Shown here: positions 1 through 8,495 of the stretch, piece by piece
Position numbering within the stretch: position 1 is the stretch's first letter
Layout of the letters: each line of letters begins with the position of its first letter
Position numbers and translations under genes: made by a program
DNA from: Anaerolineaceae bacterium
Lineage (GTDB): Bacteria > Chloroflexota > Anaerolineae > Aggregatilineales > Phototrophicaceae
Direction: 5' to 3'
Assembly: GCA_016124855.1 (NCBI GenBank)
Contig: WGMX01000009.1
Location: forward strand, 62,001-126,000
DNA: 64,000 bases
The notes under the pieces: generated by a model
What the model was told of the DNA's origin: nothing
Databases searched by the model: none
What the model saw: only the letters and a program-made list of their open reading frames with translations

Positions 1-764
1 ATCTGCCCAATGCACGTGATGTTGGCCGCCTTAAAGGAGAAGTCGAGTTTACGAATGTCAGTTTCGACTACAACCAACATGTGGCGACACTCAAGAATAT
101 CTCGTTTACAATCACACCCGGTCAGACGTTAGCGCTGGTTGGGCCAACCGGCGCGGGCAAAACGACCATCGCCAGTTTATTACCCCGTTTCTATGATGCC
201 GCCAGTGGAATCATCACCATCGACGGCATTGATGTTCGCGATATGACCATTCGGTCGCTGCGCTCGAACATCAGCATGGTTTTACAAGACGTTTTCCTCT
301 TCAACGGCTCGATACGCGACAACCTGCGTTATAGTAATCTTCAAGCCAGCGATGATGAAATTATCTCGGCGGCAAAGGCGGCTCGCGCTCATGATTTTAT
401 TATGGCACTGCCCGAAGGTTATGAAACCCATATTGGTGAACGGGGTGTGAAACTTTCCGGCGGACAGAAGCAGCGTTTGGCGATTGCCCGTGCCGTACTG
501 AAGAATGCACCGATTCTTATTTTGGATGAGGCCACTTCAGCCGTTGATACTGAAACCGAGGCCGAAATTCAGGAAGCACTTAACGAGTTGATGAAAGGGC
601 GCACGTCGATTGTGATTGCTCATCGCCTTTCAACCATTAAGAATGCCAGCCAAATCTTGGTCTTGGATCAGGGGCAGGTGGTTGAGCGTGGACGGCATCA
701 AGATTTGATCTTTGGACATGGACGCTATCAACGGTTGCACGAAGCCAATGCACGCTTGAATTAA
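1..764 (+). CDS. ABC exporter ATP-binding domain (3' part of gene)
   Basis: This is the C-terminal nucleotide-binding domain of an ABC exporter; the reading frame is open to the left edge (first full codon at 3), so the membrane domain lies outside the window. The visible part begins with the usual entry to the domain (KGEVEFTNVSFDY). It then shows the Walker A loop GPTGAGKTT, the Q-loop VLQD, the signature LSGGQ, Walker B ILILDEATS followed by the D-loop, and the switch histidine in IAHRLSTI. All catalytic elements are intact. The order and spacing fit the MsbA/MdlB/LmrA-type half-transporter family, which flips lipids, drugs or peptides out of the membrane. The substrate cannot be told from this piece. 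A GTG at 81 is an internal codon, not the start. It is followed by the metK promoter in the same direction. Confidence 0.93.
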   Translation, partial: LPNARDVGRLKGEVEFTNVSFDYNQHVATLKNISFTITPGQTLALVGPTGAGKTTIASLLPRFYDAASGIITIDGIDVRDMTIRSLRSNISMVLQDVFLFNGSIRDNLRYSNLQASDDEIISAAKAARAHDFIMALPEGYETHIGERGVKLSGGQKQRLAIARAVLKNAPILILDEATSAVDTETEAEIQEALNELMKGRTSIVIAHRLSTIKNASQILVLDQGQVVERGRHQDLIFGHGRYQRLHEANARLN

Positions 765-808
765 CGACTGTGTTTTGCGTGATCTTTGTCAGTTCATTCA
801 ATCCCAAC

Positions 809-837
809 TTGATTTAACATTTATAGCGTGTTATAGT
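809..837 (+). promoter_or_regulatory. sigma-70-like promoter of the metK leader
   Basis: TTGATT at 809-814 and TATAGT at 832-837 are separated by exactly 17 bases. Transcription would start near 844, about 40 bases before the SAM riboswitch. This is the only good promoter match in the gap after the ABC gene. Confidence 0.6.
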
Positions 838-882
838 GATTCTAGTTCGACAATTTTATAGCTTGAACGTGCCTCAAAAGCA

Positions 883-984
883 CACATCAAGAGCGACGGA
901 GGGAAACGGCCCTACGAAGTCGCGGCAACCCCCGAAGCATTGGGAAGGTGCCAAATCCGTCAGAGTAAACCTCTGGAAGATGAG
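883..984 (+). ncRNA. SAM-I (S-box) riboswitch
   Basis: The leader carries the core of the S-box aptamer: ATCAAGAG at the 5' side, GGAGGGA followed by GGCCCTACGAA, then CGGCAACC, and closes with GATGAG. The P1 helix pairs CACATC (883-888) with GATGAG (979-984) with one mismatch. A short P4 hairpin pairs CAGAG (961-965) with CTCTG (971-975). SAM-I riboswitches bind S-adenosylmethionine and lower expression of methionine and SAM genes, which fits the SAM synthetase gene directly downstream. Confidence 0.93.
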
Positions 985-1004
985 CAGCCCGGTTACGGTC
1001 AATC

Positions 1005-1036
1005 ACGCCTCTTCTGTTCCAGAGAGGCGTTTTTTT
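1005..1036 (+). terminator. SAM-controlled intrinsic terminator before metK
   Basis: ACGCCTCT (1005-1012) pairs with AGAGGCGT (1023-1030), followed by a run of T. A competing antiterminator is visible: CTCTGGAA (971-978) is the exact reverse complement of TTCCAGAG (1017-1024). It would break both P4 of the aptamer and the 3' arm of the terminator. This predicts transcriptional OFF control when SAM is bound. Confidence 0.9.
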
Positions 1037-1055
1037 GTTTTGGAGGAAAGGGTAT

Positions 1056-2297
1056 ATGACGACTAAGGAACATGTTTCAGTTAGCAACACTACATTTATG
1101 ACTTCGCCCCACTATTTCTTCACATCGGAGTCGGTCTCTGAGGGGCATCCCGACAAAATGTGTGACCAGATTTCAGACTCGGTCTTGGATGCGATCTTCG
1201 AACAGGACCCCAACGCCCGTGTGGCTTGCGAAACCGCCACCACCACCGGATTGGTCTTGGTCATGGGCGAGATCACAACCCAAGCGTATGTGGATATTGA
1301 AAAACTGGTTCGCAAAACCGTGACCGAGATTGGTTACACTGACAGCGCCTACGGCTTTGATGCCAACACCTGCGCCGTTATTGTCTCGATTAAAGAGCAG
1401 TCATCTGACATTGCTCAAGGTGTTGACAAAGCGTTGGAAGCCCGCGAAGGAACGATGAGCGAAGCTGAAATCGCCGCGACTGGCGCAGGCGATCAAGGGA
1501 TGATGATCGGGTTTGCTTGCGATGAAACAGACGAATTCATGCCGCTGACTATCTCACTCTCGCACAAGTTGACTCGCCGTTTGGCTGAGGCGCGCAAGAG
1601 TGGTGAAGTCAAGTGGCTGCGTCCTGATGCCAAAAGCCAAGTCACGGTTGAATATGCTTATGGCAAACCCAAGCGTATTGATACTATCGTTATTTCCACA
1701 CAGCACGCGCCTGAAATTACCAATAAAGAAATTCACGCAACTGTCGTTGAAAAGATTATCAAACCGGTTGTTCCCGCCGAGCTGTTGGACTCACACACCC
1801 GTATTTTCGTCAATCCTACCGGACGATTTGTGACCGGCGGCCCACTCGGTGACGCTGGTTTGACCGGACGTAAGATCATTGTTGATACTTACGGCGGTGT
1901 CGCTCGTCACGGTGGTGGCGCGTTCTCCGGTAAAGACCCGACGAAGGTTGATCGCAGCGCCGCTTACATGGCACGTTACGTAGCCAAAAATGTGGTCGCC
2001 GCTGGTTTAGCGACTCGCTTTGAAGTTCAGGTGTCGTATGCCATCGGTGTAGCCCAGCCGACCTCTTTGGCCGTTGAAACCTTCGGCACAGGTGTGATTT
2101 CGGAAGAGCAAATCGTGGCGCTCATTCACAAACACTTCGACATGCGTCCAGCGGCGATTATCCGTGATTTGGATTTGCGCCGTCCGATTTACAAGCAGGT
2201 CGCCGCATACGGTCACTTTGGTCGCAATGACCTCGACATTCCGTGGGAACGCACCGACAAGGCCGATGCTCTTCGCCACGATGCGGGTCTGCTGTAA
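1056..2297 (+). CDS. metK: S-adenosylmethionine synthase
   Basis: MetK makes S-adenosylmethionine from methionine and ATP in the cytosol, the methyl donor for the methyltransferases seen elsewhere in this window. The 413-residue length is slightly above the usual 380-400. Signature motifs are present: [12 protein letters not shown] near the N-terminus, the [16 protein letters not shown] segment, and [19 protein letters not shown], which carries the P-loop-like glycines and catalytic lysine region. The ATG at 1056 is preferred over an in-frame TTG at 1035, because that TTG lies in the terminator T-run and GGAGGAAAG (1042-1050) sits just before 1056. The gene stands alone between its riboswitch and a strong terminator. 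Confidence 0.98.
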   Translation: MTTKEHVSVSNTTFMTSPHYFFTSESVSEGHPDKMCDQISDSVLDAIFEQDPNARVACETATTTGLVLVMGEITTQAYVDIEKLVRKTVTEIGYTDSAYGFDANTCAVIVSIKEQSSDIAQGVDKALEAREGTMSEAEIAATGAGDQGMMIGFACDETDEFMPLTISLSHKLTRRLAEARKSGEVKWLRPDAKSQVTVEYAYGKPKRIDTIVISTQHAPEITNKEIHATVVEKIIKPVVPAELLDSHTRIFVNPTGRFVTGGPLGDAGLTGRKIIVDTYGGVARHGGGAFSGKDPTKVDRSAAYMARYVAKNVVAAGLATRFEVQVSYAIGVAQPTSLAVETFGTGVISEEQIVALIHKHFDMRPAAIIRDLDLRRPIYKQVAAYGHFGRNDLDIPWERTDKADALRHDAGLL

Positions 2298-2310
2298 CCC
2301 GTACAACTTT

Positions 2311-2334
2311 GTAGGGATTTGTCGCTGGCAAATC
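2311..2334 (+). repeat. GTAGGG-type hairpin
   Basis: GTAGG leads into GATTTG (2316-2321), a seven-base loop and CAAATC (2329-2334). It resembles the GTAGGG hairpins at 12346-12373 and (minus strand) near 13503-13531, and may be a worn copy of the same dispersed element. Confidence 0.35.
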
Positions 2335-2342
2335 TTTCTAAT

Positions 2343-2372
2343 AAAAATCCCCACTGTTTGATGGGGATTTTT
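2343..2372 (+). terminator. metK terminator
   Basis: AAAAATCCCCA (2343-2353) pairs perfectly with TGGGGATTTTT (2362-2372) around an eight-base loop. The arms supply a T-run on both strands, so it could act in either direction. Confidence 0.88.
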
Positions 2373-2621
2373 GATTTATTAGGAATTGTTGACGTTGTAG
2401 TGCAGCCAATTTCCCCACTAACAAAATCATCGAACTTCATGAGTTAACCTGATGCTCCTTGCGCCAGCACCTCAACCATTTGATAGCGAGGGTAGAAAAA
2501 TATTGGGGAATGATGGCCTGCATTTTCCCGGAAACTATTAAAGGGTTATAGGGCTATCAAACAGCGCGGGACTAACCCTTCAAGATGTGAATGACATGCC
2601 GAGAGTGCTTGACCTTGTCAA
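2373..2621. other. gap without recognised genes
   Basis: The stretch between the metK terminator and the convergent small membrane gene shows no convincing coding frame, promoter or repeat. I see nothing further in it. Confidence 0.5.
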
Positions 2622-2993
2622 TTAGCCGGAAATAGATACCAACAGCAGCACGATAATCAGCACAAAGAGGATGATTTGTGGAATAGTAATGCGGAACAAC
2701 TCGCGGTGAAATAAAGCGGTGACCGCCAGAAATGTGACGAAGTCTAGCAATACAATGCCCACTGGAAAGAACCGCGCGATCCCGACCAATTCAATTGCAC
2801 CCAGTCCAATCAGAATCTGGATGATGCCGACTGCCAGCAGCAAGACGCCACCTTGGAATATCATGACACGCAGCGACCCAATCATGATAGGATCGTTCGT
2901 CAGGGCTTTTAGGTCGTGAATTTGTTTTCTTTCACCATAGATATTGTGCGCAAAACTGAGCAGAACGAGCAAAATACCGGCGATTAATCCCAT
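2622..2993 (-). CDS. small four-helix membrane protein, unknown function
   Basis: I do not recognise this 123-residue protein. It has four hydrophobic segments, roughly residues 2-20, 42-66, 72-92 and 102-121. Between the first two lies a polar loop with charged residues (YGERKQIHDLKAL). The layout is that of a small integral membrane protein with no catalytic motif. On the minus strand GAAAGGA lies just before the ATG. It converges on metK and has no clear operon partner. It could be a DoxX-like or other small four-helix protein, but I cannot place it in a family. Confidence 0.6.
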   Translation of the reverse strand: MGLIAGILLVLLSFAHNIYGERKQIHDLKALTNDPIMIGSLRVMIFQGGVLLLAVGIIQILIGLGAIELVGIARFFPVGIVLLDFVTFLAVTALFHRELFRITIPQIILFVLIIVLLLVSISG

Positions 2994-3301
2994 GTCTTAT
3001 CCTTTCTTTCGTCTGTACACGCCATCTTCGTATTATTCAATAGATGTCGTGTTGCAGCAAGAGATTTATGGGCGCGGGTCAAATTTTAGGAAATTGGTTG
3101 ATTTCTATTGAGGCGCTTTGACATTTGGGTGTGGCCAAATCAGATCGCTGTGAGTGCCACTTCGTAGTTAACGGGTAAGTTTTATCATCACAAAATGCCA
3201 TTTTCGCAGAGACGGTATGTGAGCCGCCTAATGCGATTTGCTCCCATCCAATTTAGAAGATGGGACAGCGACGCGCTTTGACAATTTCCTCCAGCGTCAG
3301 T
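2994..3301. other. gap without recognised genes
   Basis: About 308 bases separate two minus-strand genes. No coding frame, RNA or clear terminator was seen; it must hold the promoter of the small membrane gene, but no good -35/-10 pair stands out. Confidence 0.4.
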
Positions 3302-4159
3302 TTACCTCAACCCGAATAACCCGTTGGTGCTGACGTAACCGGCGTAGAGCAGGGCAGCGATCAACATAATACGTCCGAGCATTTCCGGTCGGGCCGCCAG
3401 CGCTCCCCTGAAAAAGCGGTGCAGGAGCATTGGCAAAAATAGTAACCCGAAAGGCAGTAAATTGATGGGGATGATTCCCGTCAAAATGTAATAACTAAAC
3501 AGCGCGATCAATGTGCCTGAAGTGAGCTTCAATAAAAAAGCGCTGGTCGGTGCGCCAACCGTTGTCGTAAAGTTCCGGTCTGTTGCCAGATCAACCGCGT
3601 AATCCCGAAGTTGCTGCTCGAGTTGGGCTGAAAGCGAGGTCAGCATAAATACCGAAATCAGTGCCGTATCAAGATGAGTCCATTCAAATCCGATCAGCAC
3701 AATACAGGCGATAAATGGAAAGGTCTGCACAAAAATCATATGCATTAATAGATCGAAACCGGGGCGGCTTTTGAGTCGCAGCGGTGGCGCGGAGTAAGCC
3801 CAAATGGCCGATAAACCGAATACAACGACGATAAATCCTCTTAGACCAAATTGTGCAAACACAACTGCCAACACGAGGCTAATCACACCGAATATCAAGG
3901 CAGCGTGAACGCGCGATAAGCGAATTTCTACAAAAAAATTTCTACGTCCTTTTTTAGCATCTTGGCCGTCAAATGGGGCATCGAAGTAATCGTTTACTGC
4001 GAAGCCTAGCCAGTAGCAAAACGACAAAACCAAGGGAACGCCAACCAACTCTAGTTTAAATGGGGGGTGAACGACTAACGCGACCATGCCAATGATCAGT
4101 GTGATGCCCCAAGCATCAGCATGATTAAAGACCAGCTTTGACAAATGTTTGAGTGCCAT
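3302..4159 (-). CDS. UbiA-superfamily prenyltransferase
   Basis: The protein belongs to the UbiA family of membrane prenyltransferases, which join isoprenoid diphosphates to aromatic or lipid acceptors such as quinone precursors. It has about eight hydrophobic helices. The first Asp-rich motif is NDYFDAPFD (residues 56-64, the NDxxDxxxD pattern), and the second is DYAVDLATD in the middle of the chain; both bind the Mg-diphosphate. The ATG at 4159 (285 residues, MALKHL) is chosen over a TTG ten codons upstream. The acceptor is unknown. No quinone or chlorophyll gene lies nearby, so MenA, UbiA or ChlG identity cannot be assigned. It is transcribed away from the next gene. Confidence 0.82.
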   Translation of the reverse strand: MALKHLSKLVFNHADAWGITLIIGMVALVVHPPFKLELVGVPLVLSFCYWLGFAVNDYFDAPFDGQDAKKGRRNFFVEIRLSRVHAALIFGVISLVLAVVFAQFGLRGFIVVVFGLSAIWAYSAPPLRLKSRPGFDLLMHMIFVQTFPFIACIVLIGFEWTHLDTALISVFMLTSLSAQLEQQLRDYAVDLATDRNFTTTVGAPTSAFLLKLTSGTLIALFSYYILTGIIPINLLPFGLLFLPMLLHRFFRGALAARPEMLGRIMLIAALLYAGYVSTNGLFGLR

Positions 4160-4285
4160 AATGAAATCTATATCCGTAATTAGAACCAAAATCAGACTTT
4201 ATCTTAAACAGCGCTCTCCAATTGTCCAGTGAACATTTTCACGATGGGCTGTAACGAATTGAAACCTTGAAGCTTAGAAAATCAT

Positions 4286-4315
4286 TTGCTCGTTAGTATA
4301 AGCGCGTTGTATAGT
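4286..4315 (+). promoter_or_regulatory. promoter of the anchored beta-rich protein
   Basis: TTGCTC (4286-4291) and TATAGT (4310-4315) are 18 bases apart, about 40 bases before the chosen ATG at 4356. Confidence 0.5.
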
Positions 4316-4355
4316 GAGAAATGTATTAAGACACTACCCGGCGAAGGAGCCACCT

Positions 4356-5441
4356 ATGCGCGCTTTGAAGGCAATCGGAAAATATTTCTGGCGCTTTATG
4401 ATCGTCTTTTCGTTTATTGTGAACATTATCTTGGTCGTTGTGCTGCTCGTGCTTGGCTTAACCATTTTTGATATCAAGAAAAACATCGCCCAACCACTGA
4501 TAGAAGGCTTGCACAGCAGTTTCGTCGGGCTGAACAACGCTACTATCGATTGGACAATTCCCGTACATGACACCATTCATGTTGATCGGGCGCAGGCGCA
4601 GTTAGACACCTCCATCCCCATTAATGTGCCCGAAACGGTTGTTACCCTGACTCAACCGGTGCCACTGACTGTTTCCGCCAACATTGTCGCGCCGGGGTTA
4701 ACGGTGACGGGTGCATCGGTCAACTTGACTTTGCCAGCCGGAACACGTTTACCCGTATCATTAGGCTTTGATCTTCCCGTGCAGCAGGCCGCAACGGTCA
4801 GTCTGGATGTTCCAGTTGACCTGAATGTGCGGGCCGTCATTCCGTTGAACCAGACTCAAATTCATGATCCAGTAGAGAATCTGCGTCTGCTGTTCGAGCC
4901 GTTGGTTCGTGCATTGGGTAATTTGCCCGATAATTTTGATCAGGTCGGGCCGTTCGCTAGCCAGCTTCTCAGTGGTAATGCACCTAATCTGATGGCTGAA
5001 ACGCCCTACAGCCAGCATCCTTGGCCGGGATATTCAACAACGGCTGGTACAAACTACACGCTCTCGACAGCGCCGATACCGAATGACAATTTGCCGACCA
5101 ATACCGGCATTGTACCGATAGGGGGCATACCCTTATTGGATGCGCTAATTCGCCCTGAACTGTATCAGAATGGCAGCACGCCTGCCTCCATGAATACTCA
5201 AACCGTTACCAATCTTCAAAACGCCGGAGTTGTACCAGCCAGTTTTAATGGTGACTATGCTGAAACGGCAAATAGCCCCAGTAAGCAAGCTGCGGGACAG
5301 TCGCCCACAACGAGCGATGGGCAAGCACCGCCCCAAAATGGTACGGATCAGAATGGTCAGTCGACCGGAACGGATGCGACTGCACCTACCCCTGTACCGG
5401 GTGGTGGTGATCTGGGAATTGTGGCGACTCCGGGCGGTTAA
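4356..5441 (+). CDS. membrane-anchored beta-rich protein with Pro/Thr/Gln tail
   Basis: This 361-residue protein has no family I can name. One hydrophobic helix (about residues 14-37) follows a short basic N-terminus, so the rest should face outside the cell. Residues 55-170 are full of alternating Val/Thr/Pro stretches that predict beta strands. The last ~90 residues are low-complexity, rich in Ser, Gln, Pro, Thr and Gly, typical of a flexible surface tail. The ATG at 4356 is preceded by GAAGGAG six bases upstream; an in-frame start 14 codons earlier lies in the -10 box and is rejected. It is transcribed alone from the promoter at 4286-4315. Confidence 0.7.
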   Translation: MRALKAIGKYFWRFMIVFSFIVNIILVVVLLVLGLTIFDIKKNIAQPLIEGLHSSFVGLNNATIDWTIPVHDTIHVDRAQAQLDTSIPINVPETVVTLTQPVPLTVSANIVAPGLTVTGASVNLTLPAGTRLPVSLGFDLPVQQAATVSLDVPVDLNVRAVIPLNQTQIHDPVENLRLLFEPLVRALGNLPDNFDQVGPFASQLLSGNAPNLMAETPYSQHPWPGYSTTAGTNYTLSTAPIPNDNLPTNTGIVPIGGIPLLDALIRPELYQNGSTPASMNTQTVTNLQNAGVVPASFNGDYAETANSPSKQAAGQSPTTSDGQAPPQNGTDQNGQSTGTDATAPTPVPGGGDLGIVATPGG

Positions 5442-5532
5442 CTGTTATAATTTAATGATATTTCACAGGTGAATCTCTGGAATTCATGAGAATTTACCAT
5501 AGGAGGACTCTCAGTCATCTGCGGGTTTGGCA

Positions 5533-5538
5533 TATAAT
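5533..5538 (+). promoter_or_regulatory. possible -10 box before the methyltransferase gene
   Basis: A perfect TATAAT lies 54 bases before the ATG at 5592. No good -35 box is seen 16-18 bases upstream, so this is tentative. Confidence 0.3.
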
Positions 5539-5591
5539 AAGGCATGTATGACCACAGCAATGTACGCGTTCGTCTGGTAGAAGAGGATTGT

Positions 5592-6491
5592 ATGACCAAG
5601 CCCGATATCCGGCCTCCCATCTGTGATTATGAAGGCTCCAATTACCGAACCGAGTTTTGGGAAGGCAAAGGACGGAACTACGAAGATCAAGTTGAACGAA
5701 TTGCACTCCGCCGCCTGCTGCCGAAACGCGGACATCGTTTGTTGGAGCTTGGTGCTGGTTTTGGCAGGCTGACCAGCGAATATCAGATGTATGAGCAAGT
5801 TGTGCTTGTGGATTACTCCTTCTCACAGCTTCAATATGCACAAGAAAAGTTCGGGGATAGCAATCGTTTTATTTACGTGGCGGCAGATGCTTATCAGCTT
5901 CCGTTCCGTGCAGGCGTGTTTGATGGCGCGACTATCATTCGGGTGATACATCATATTGCGGATGTTAATGTCGCCCTACGACAGGTGCGCCGTGTGATGG
6001 TTCCCGGCGGCAAGTTGATATTGGAATACGCCAATAAGCGCAATATCAAGGCCATGTATCGTTATTCACGCGGGCAGCAATCGTGGGATCCGAATGATTT
6101 ACAACCGGTCGAATTCGTGGAATTGAACTTCGACTTCCACCCAATTTATATGCGCCAACGGTTGGCCGGTGCGGGCTTCACCACTCAGCGTAGTATGCCG
6201 GTATCGTTCTTCCGTGTAGGTGCGCTCAAAAATCATCTTCCATCGAAGCTGCTCGCGGGTTTGGACGGGTTGTTACAGCTTTCAGGGCTGCATTACACGC
6301 CCAGCGTTTTCACCTTGAATACTGCTGTCGGCTCGTCACCCAATAACCTTAATTCAGACTCGTTATTTGTGGCGCCGGGTTCCGGTGATGAATTGGTACG
6401 GGACGGAGACACATTGGTCAGCAGTCGTACCAATCAGCGCTGGGCGATTCGTGACGGCATCTACGATTTCAAAGCGCCAATTGACGAATAA
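5592..6491 (+). CDS. SAM-dependent class I methyltransferase
   Basis: A 299-residue methyltransferase with a Rossmann core. Motif I is LLELGAGFGRLT, the acidic second-strand residue is in VLVDYS, motif II is AADAYQLPF, and the post-motif segment is IIRVIHHIAD followed by VMVPGGKLILEY. This is the Methyltransf_11/25 pattern, which methylates small molecules or lipids; the acceptor is unknown. The last ~45 residues (from LFVAPGSGDEL) read like a Trm112-type YbaR fold without its zinc cysteines. The ATG at 5592 has AGAGGA just upstream (5582-5587), better than an in-frame ATG at 5544. The upstream gene ends 150 bases away, so it may be monocistronic or lead into the DsbA-like gene. Confidence 0.85.
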   Translation: MTKPDIRPPICDYEGSNYRTEFWEGKGRNYEDQVERIALRRLLPKRGHRLLELGAGFGRLTSEYQMYEQVVLVDYSFSQLQYAQEKFGDSNRFIYVAADAYQLPFRAGVFDGATIIRVIHHIADVNVALRQVRRVMVPGGKLILEYANKRNIKAMYRYSRGQQSWDPNDLQPVEFVELNFDFHPIYMRQRLAGAGFTTQRSMPVSFFRVGALKNHLPSKLLAGLDGLLQLSGLHYTPSVFTLNTAVGSSPNNLNSDSLFVAPGSGDELVRDGDTLVSSRTNQRWAIRDGIYDFKAPIDE

Positions 6492-6550
6492 GCGTTCAAG
6501 TTGTTTGGTCATCAGATAATCGTTTGACAATCAATTTAAAGGAAGTGTGA

Positions 6551-7168
6551 ATGACGGATGCATCCGTTCGCGTGGATGTCTGGTCGGATTTTGTTTGTCC
6601 GTGGTGTTTTCTCGCCTCGACAAGTCTAGACAAACTGGAAGCAGAGCAAAAGATTGAGATTGTTTGGCATTCTTATGAACTGCGTCCAAAAGGGTCACCA
6701 CCTATGCCTGAAACCTATCGCCAGCGTATTTTGGCCGCGCGGCCTCAATTAGACGCACTGGCACAGGAACATTATGGGATTAAGCTGACTCATGGTCCAC
6801 TGGACGTTGACAGCCGTGCCGCCCACATTGGAATGAAATACGCCGAAGAACAGGGCGTGGGCAAAGCATATCATGATGCGATGTTTCGCGCTTATTGGCA
6901 GTATGGTCGAGCAATTGACCAACAGGATGTACTGCTTGATGTGGCCGAAAGGGTTGGACTTGAAAGGGACGCTTTTGTTAATGCACTTGAAACCCCGAAT
7001 TATCTGCATCAGGTTGTAGCGGATATTACCCAAGCACAGGCGCTTGGATTACAAGGGGTTCCGGCTATGATTTTTGCGGGTAAGTATCTGGTCAGCGGCG
7101 CACAACCCTATGAAGTCTTGAACAAAGTAGTAACTGATGTAAGGGCACGCCTCGTATCCAGTGTGTAA
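6551..7168 (+). CDS. DsbA/FrnE-family thiol oxidoreductase
   Basis: A 205-residue thioredoxin-fold protein of the DsbA family, FrnE/YwbO branch. The redox motif CPWC is at residues 16-19 in the context WSDFVCPWCF. A helical insertion follows, and the cis-proline loop is GVPAMIF near the C-terminus. No signal peptide is present, so it acts in the cytosol, as FrnE-type proteins do, on disulfides or glutathione-like conjugates; its partner is unknown. AAAGGAAG precedes the ATG by about six bases. A TTGACA at about 6525 may belong to its promoter but no matching -10 is seen. Confidence 0.9.
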   Translation: MTDASVRVDVWSDFVCPWCFLASTSLDKLEAEQKIEIVWHSYELRPKGSPPMPETYRQRILAARPQLDALAQEHYGIKLTHGPLDVDSRAAHIGMKYAEEQGVGKAYHDAMFRAYWQYGRAIDQQDVLLDVAERVGLERDAFVNALETPNYLHQVVADITQAQALGLQGVPAMIFAGKYLVSGAQPYEVLNKVVTDVRARLVSSV

Positions 7169-7187
7169 GCGTTAAGCAACTTTTAGT

Positions 7188-7223
7188 AAAGCAGACACCT
7201 CATACGAGATGTCTGCTTTTTTT
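7188..7223. terminator. bidirectional terminator between the DsbA-like gene and folE
   Basis: AAAGCAGACA (7188-7197) pairs with TGTCTGCTTT (7210-7219), with an inner CTC/GAG step and a T-run to 7223. It lies between two convergent genes and can serve both. Confidence 0.85.
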
Positions 7224-7236
7224 ATATGACTAAAGT

Positions 7237-7932
7237 TTAGAAACCGGAATTGATTTGAACGCGTCCCAGATGAGCCATGAACTCGTTGCGTGTGGATTGG
7301 TTGGAGCGGAAGGCACCGATCATGGTGCTGGTGGTCATGCTTGAGTCGTGCTTCTTCACACCGCGCATCATTGAACACATATGCTTGCCGTCAACCACGA
7401 CCGCCACACCTATCGGATCAAGCACTTCGTTGATGAAGTTGGCGATCTGGCGGGTCATTCGTTCTTGAACCTGTAAGCGACTGGCGAACATGTCGACGAT
7501 ACGTGGAATTTTGGAAAGTCCAATGACTTTGCCGCGCGGAATATAGGCCACGTGGGCATGTCCGATAAAGGGCAGCATATGATGTTCACATAAACTGCTG
7601 AACTCAATATCTTTGACAATAACCATGTCATCATATTCCACGTCAAAAATGGCGTTATTGATGAGCTTAATAGGATCTGTCCGATAGCCACTGAGAAGCT
7701 CGGAGTACATTTTGGCGACGCGGCGTGGGGTGTTGAGGAGTCCTTCACGGTTAGGGTCTTCACCGACTGCGGTCAATATTTCGGTAGTCGCCTGTTCAAT
7801 GCGTTCTCCATCTACCGGGGGCAAGCCCAACTCAAAAATCCGCATGAAATCTTCCGATTTCATTTTGTTGTCGATATCAGTTTCAACCATAGGTTGATTT
7901 ACGCCGTGAACGGCAACTCGCTTAGAATACAT
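7237..7932 (-). CDS. folE: GTP cyclohydrolase I
   Basis: FolE converts GTP to dihydroneopterin triphosphate, the first step of tetrahydrofolate synthesis. The 231-residue protein is a normal type IA enzyme. The zinc and active-site signature CEHHMLPF is followed by GHAHVAYIP, then LSKIPRIVD, and the second zinc cysteine lies in [10 protein letters not shown]. About 25 extra N-terminal residues precede the conserved core. AAGGGGT is found before the ATG on the minus strand. It is divergent from folB across a 188-base gap that must hold both promoters, so the two sides of the pathway may be co-regulated. Confidence 0.97.
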   Translation of the reverse strand: MYSKRVAVHGVNQPMVETDIDNKMKSEDFMRIFELGLPPVDGERIEQATTEILTAVGEDPNREGLLNTPRRVAKMYSELLSGYRTDPIKLINNAIFDVEYDDMVIVKDIEFSSLCEHHMLPFIGHAHVAYIPRGKVIGLSKIPRIVDMFASRLQVQERMTRQIANFINEVLDPIGVAVVVDGKHMCSMMRGVKKHDSSMTTSTMIGAFRSNQSTRNEFMAHLGRVQINSGF

Positions 7933-8035
7933 ATTGTACCCCTTTTGTCTAACTATTGAATAACCGCATTATAGGTTGTTTGATGTTAAAACTAAATCAC
8001 AATCATCAAACACTAGGCATTTTCATATCTGTTAC

Positions 8036-8065
8036 TTAACATCTGTTCTATAACTTGTGTATAGT
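8036..8065 (+). promoter_or_regulatory. promoter of folB-folK
   Basis: TTAACA (8036-8041) and TATAGT (8060-8065) are 18 bases apart, in the divergent folE-folB gap and about 55 bases before the folB start. Confidence 0.5.
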
Positions 8066-8120
8066 CCAGATGGCTCGTGGTTTGTTACACTTACTTCAAT
8101 CCCAAATAGGAGCGGTGATT

Positions 8121-8495
8121 GTGGCAACCTCATCAGATGTGATTGAAATTGATAATTTGCGGCTGCGCTGCATCATCGGGTTTAGCCCGCATGAGCGCAA
8201 AGATAAACAGGATGTTGTCGTCAGTCTACGGATTCGTACAGATATGCATCTGGCGGGTGAAACGGATAACCCGGATGATACTTTCAATTATCGGACTGTG
8301 ACCAAAGCGATCATTAGTCATGTCGAAGCCTCTACTTATAACCTCGTCGAAAAGCTGGCTGCGGAAATCGCCCGTATTGCGGTGGTCGTACACAACGCCG
8401 AATGGGTGCAAGTGCGGGTTCATAAGCCCGGTGCGCTGCGTTTTGCTGACAGCGTTGGTGTCGTGATTGAGCGAACGCGCGATGACTTCCAGTAA
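8121..8495 (+). CDS. folB: dihydroneopterin aldolase
   Basis: FolB cleaves 7,8-dihydroneopterin to hydroxymethyl-dihydropterin and glycolaldehyde in folate synthesis. The protein starts with the family pattern IEIDNLRLRCIIGFSPHER, has the FNYRTV substrate loop, then NLVEKLAAEIA and the C-terminal VRVHKPGALRFADSVGV. I place the start at the GTG at 8121, with AGGAG (8108-8112) eight bases upstream. This gives 124 residues, the usual length of about 120. A frame-consistent start at 8055 would overlap the -10 box. Its last 14 bases overlap folK, so the two are translationally coupled. Confidence 0.93.
   Translation: MATSSDVIEIDNLRLRCIIGFSPHERKDKQDVVVSLRIRTDMHLAGETDNPDDTFNYRTVTKAIISHVEASTYNLVEKLAAEIARIAVVVHNAEWVQVRVHKPGALRFADSVGVVIERTRDDFQ

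Noticed and set aside
836-1066. 76-codon frame over the metK leader
   Set aside because: It covers the riboswitch and terminator, has no ribosome site, and ends inside metK; RNA structure explains the sequence.
3302-4159. Bacteriochlorophyll synthase (phototrophy marker)
   Set aside because: The UbiA motifs fit the whole superfamily and no pigment gene is nearby.
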